Positions 23,017 through 25,549 of a stretch of 25,549 nucleotides of DNA are shown piece by piece (position 1 is the first letter of the stretch; each line of letters opens with the position of its first letter). The notes beneath the pieces are model-generated. The model saw only the letters and a program-made list of their open reading frames with translations. It ran no database searches and was not told where the DNA came from. The position numbers and the translations under genes were made by a program. The DNA is from JAULZV01 sp032117135 (lineage in GTDB: Bacteria; Patescibacteriota; Minisyncoccia; Phycocordibacterales; JAACPR01), in NCBI GenBank assembly GCA_032117135.1, contig JAULZV010000053.1, forward strand, positions 1 through 25,549, read 5' to 3'.

Positions 23017-25549
23017 TTATTCGAATTCAATTCTTGATTTTATTTCGTCCTGAATTTCTTGTACCTTCAGATTTTTCTTACTTCCTACAAAACCAGTTCC
23101 TGCTGGAATAAGTCTACCGATAATAACGTTTTCTTTGAGGCCAGTAAGTTTGTCGACTGCGCCCTTGATTGAGTTATTAATAAGTACTCGGTTAGTGTGT
23201 TGGAATGATGCAGCTGAAAGGAAGCTTCCTTTTGTAAGCGCAACTTCGGCAATACCGAGAATCAATGGGTCTGCTTCTGCTTTGATTTGAGAATCAGTCA
23301 TTGCTTCGTTTATCGCGTTGAAGTTATCTACTTCAACAATGTCACCAACTGCAAGAAGAGAATCTCCTGCATTCGTAATTCGTACTCGAGAGAACATCTG
23401 TCGTACGATTACTTCGATGTGTTTTCGTGAAATAGGTTCTCCCTGTAGTTCATAAATCTTATTGATTTGTCCGATCATGTACTCTTGTGTTTTTTCTCGT
23501 CCAGCAAGTTTGAATAGTTCAGACAAGTCAGCAGATCCATCTGTCAAAAATTGTCCTTTCACTACTTCTTGACCAACTTTTACAAGTGGAGTTCGAGTAA
23601 CTGGGAATGTGTACTCTGCTTGTTTTTTGGTCTTGCTTCCAGCAGCACCAGAGACGATAATTGCTCGATCTTTTCCTGCTTCTTTAACTTCCAGAACAAA
23701 TCCTTCACCCTTGGCAATTGCCGCAGGACTTGATGGTTTTCGTCGTTCGAAGATTTCTTCTACACGAGGAAGACCTTGTGTAATATCTCCTCCAAGAGAT
23801 GCCGTACCTCCGGCATGGAACGTACGCATAGTCAACTGAGTACCTGGTTCTCCAATCGCTTGAGCAGCAACGGTTCCCACAGCTTCTCCAAGGTCAACAC
23901 TTTCGTCTTTACCGAGATCAAGTCCGTAACATTTTGCACAAATACCGTGCTTTGTTTTACATGTAAGTGGAGAGAATACTGCAACTTCTTGAACACCTGA
24001 TGCTTCAATTTTTTGTGCATCTTCTTTTTTGATGACATGTCCTTTTTTGAACACAGCCTTTCCTTCTTGATCGACAATATCTTTTGCAAGAACTCGTCCA
24101 CGAATCTTTTTAGAGATTGCAACTTCGATTCCTGAATCTGAATCTTTTCCGGTCAGAACAAAAGCTGAGGTACCACAATCTTGTTCGGTAACAACAACAT
24201 CTTGCGCTACTGAGAAGAGTTTTCGAGTAAGGTATCCGGCTCGAGCAGTGTTAAGTGCGGTGTCAGAAAGACCTTTTCGAGAACCGTGAGTAGTAGTGAA
24301 GTATTCGATCGGACTCAATCCCTCTTTTGATGATGAGAGTACTGGATACTCAATCGTTTCTCCAACTGAGTTTTGAATAAGTCCTTTCATACCTGCCATC
24401 TGAGTAATTTGAGAAAGCGAACCTCGAGCTCCAGATTTCCACATATCATACACTGAACCATTCTTATCAAGTGTATCTGGAATAAGTTTTTCAACTTCGT
24501 TCTTAGCACCGTGCCAAATTTCGATAATTTTTCGGTATCGTTCATCATTAGAAAGATATCCTTCATTGTATTGTGAGATGATTTCTTTTACTCGACCAGT
24601 TGCATCCTCGATAACTTTGTATTTTTGTTCTGGAATCTGAATATCATCAAGTCCCCATGTTACTCCTGAAATTGTTGCGTATCCGAATCCGAACTTCTTG
24701 ATCTTATCGAGCGTTTCGGTCACAAAGACAATTCCTCGACTATCGATCAAATCATCGATAATTTTTTGCATTCGAGATTTGTCGATTTCTGAGTTGATGA
24801 ATTCATAATCGTCTGGCAACACATCATTGAAGAGAATTCGTCCAACTGTAGTTTCGAGAGGTTTTTCTTCGTATGCAGCATATTTTGTACCTGCTTTTCC
24901 TCGTACAAGAATTTTTGCTCGTACATCTATTACACCGTAATCAGCCGCAGTAATTGCGCTGTTTGGACCAGGAAATGTTTTTCCTTCCCCATGTGCACCT
25001 TCCTCGATCTTGGTTACCCAAAAACATCCAAGGATAATATCAAGAAGTTTAGCTGACACTACAGGGTCTCCACTACCCGGTTTAAGGATGTTGAGGTGTG
25101 CAGCCATCACTTCTCGAGCTTCGTATTGAGCTGCTTCTGAAAGAGGTACGTGAACCGCCATTTGGTCACCATCGAAGTCCGCGTTAAAGGCAGTACATAC
25201 CAGAGGATGAACTTGAATCGCATTACCTTCAATCAAAATTGGTTGAAAGGCTTGAATACCAAGTCGGTGAAGTGTAGGTGCTCGGTTAAGAAGTACGTAT
25301 TTGTCTCGAATAACATCTTCGAGGATTTCCCATACTTCCGGAGTTCCATCTTCAATAAGTTTTCCTGCTCCTCGTACGTTAAAGGCGAGTTCTTTGTGCA
25401 TCAATCCAGAGATTACATATGGCCTGAAAAGTTCAAGAGCCATTTTCTTTGGAAGTCCACATTGATTAAGATTCAGTGTCGGTCCGATAACAATTACTGA
25501 TCGACCTGAGTAGTCTACTCGTTTACCAAGAAGGTTTGATCTAAAGAGT
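23017..25549 (-). CDS. rpoC: RNA polymerase subunit beta-prime, 5' end outside window
   Basis: About 843 residues to the window edge. The frame stays open through the last base (NLLGKRVDYSGRSVIVIG, then LNQCGLPKKMALELF), so an apparent start at the internal Met codon at 25443 is false. The active-site motif NADFDGDQMAVH holds the three Mg-binding Asp. Downstream are the bridge-helix and trigger-loop regions (SGARGSLSQITQMAG, TTHGSRKGLSDTALNTARAG). The second zinc site has Cys in DCGTS and in CKTKHGICAKCYG. The C-terminal QAIGEPGTQLTMRTFHAGG is also conserved. The missing N-terminal portion would be roughly 340 residues by comparison with E. coli. It heads the rpoC-dnaG-rpoD run. Confidence 0.97.
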   Translation of the reverse strand, partial: LFRSNLLGKRVDYSGRSVIVIGPTLNLNQCGLPKKMALELFRPYVISGLMHKELAFNVRGAGKLIEDGTPEVWEILEDVIRDKYVLLNRAPTLHRLGIQAFQPILIEGNAIQVHPLVCTAFNADFDGDQMAVHVPLSEAAQYEAREVMAAHLNILKPGSGDPVVSAKLLDIILGCFWVTKIEEGAHGEGKTFPGPNSAITAADYGVIDVRAKILVRGKAGTKYAAYEEKPLETTVGRILFNDVLPDDYEFINSEIDKSRMQKIIDDLIDSRGIVFVTETLDKIKKFGFGYATISGVTWGLDDIQIPEQKYKVIEDATGRVKEIISQYNEGYLSNDERYRKIIEIWHGAKNEVEKLIPDTLDKNGSVYDMWKSGARGSLSQITQMAGMKGLIQNSVGETIEYPVLSSSKEGLSPIEYFTTTHGSRKGLSDTALNTARAGYLTRKLFSVAQDVVVTEQDCGTSAFVLTGKDSDSGIEVAISKKIRGRVLAKDIVDQEGKAVFKKGHVIKKEDAQKIEASGVQEVAVFSPLTCKTKHGICAKCYGLDLGKDESVDLGEAVGTVAAQAIGEPGTQLTMRTFHAGGTASLGGDITQGLPRVEEIFERRKPSSPAAIAKGEGFVLEVKEAGKDRAIIVSGAAGSKTKKQAEYTFPVTRTPLVKVGQEVVKGQFLTDGSADLSELFKLAGREKTQEYMIGQINKIYELQGEPISRKHIEVIVRQMFSRVRITNAGDSLLAVGDIVEVDNFNAINEAMTDSQIKAEADPLILGIAEVALTKGSFLSAASFQHTNRVLINNSIKGAVDKLTGLKENVIIGRLIPAGTGFVGSKKNLKVQEIQDEIKSRIEFE

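Noticed and set aside
25443..25443. Start of rpoC at an internal Met
   Set aside because: The frame continues upstream to the window edge with conserved RpoC sequence, so this is a partial gene.
1..25549. Alternative genetic code with TGA as Gly, as in some CPR groups
   Set aside because: Conserved genes are uninterrupted under the standard code and TGA serves as a stop at 19304; there are no in-frame TGAs in known domains.
1..25549. tRNA, rRNA, tmRNA or RNase P genes
   Set aside because: No T-loop-like or other RNA landmarks were found in the intergenic stretches, which are all short.

Overview
The window looks like a chromosomal piece of a Candidate Phyla Radiation (Patescibacteria, probably Parcubacteria-like) genome. 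The base composition is AT-rich (roughly 38-40% GC by eye) and the housekeeping genes are compact. There is a very large secreted repeat protein of a type common in this radiation, and a small membrane protein with a C-terminal Cys motif also common there. Shine-Dalgarno motifs are scarce. All reading frames are intact with TAA, TAG and TGA as stops, so the standard bacterial code (table 11) is used. Taxonomy is inferred from gene content only.

Layout: (1) 1-150, the 3' end of an IS30-family transposase, closed by a strong bidirectional terminator. (2) 247-1231, two small minus-strand envelope genes: a secreted lytic-transglycosylase-like protein, and a one-TM protein with a C-terminal Cys motif. 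(3) 1262-3185, rpmA (bL27) facing a ctpA-rplI unit (S41 protease, bL9). (4) 3259-5588, corA and cysS as a two-gene operon ending in a bidirectional hairpin. (5) 5680-5973, a small coiled-coil hypothetical. (6) 6085-11742, one 5.7-kb minus-strand gene. It encodes a signal peptide, Ser/Thr-rich heptads, about 13 VGIGT-type beta repeats, a peptidase S74 intramolecular chaperone and an acidic low-complexity tail. (7) 11743-12027, an AT-rich divergent intergenic region with two perfect DnaA boxes. (8) 12028-13999, dnaB and recR. (9) An 86-nt imperfect palindrome, then rplU (bL21) and rmuC on minus. (10) 15795-16247, a YqeY/GatB-like gene. (11) 16249-19227, a UvrD-family helicase fused to an Fe-S PD-(D/E)XK nuclease. 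(12) 19304-19870, an unusually GC-rich orphan gene between its own terminators. (13) 20032-25549, the minus-strand run rpoC (5' end outside the window), dnaG, rpoD.

How the genes fit together: the window is rich in information processing. Replicative helicase (dnaB) and primase (dnaG), RNA polymerase beta-prime and the primary sigma factor, and three recombination/repair proteins (RecR, RmuC, helicase-nuclease) lie within 13.5 kb. They are interleaved with three ribosomal protein genes and a cysteinyl-tRNA synthetase. The accessory parts are the IS30 end, the giant S74 fibre-like protein and the GC-rich orphan. The strongest leads for something unusual are the S74 protein with its long in-frame DNA repeats, the DnaA-box region beside dnaB, the GC-rich orphan cassette, and the short leaders without ribosome binding sites in front of many genes.
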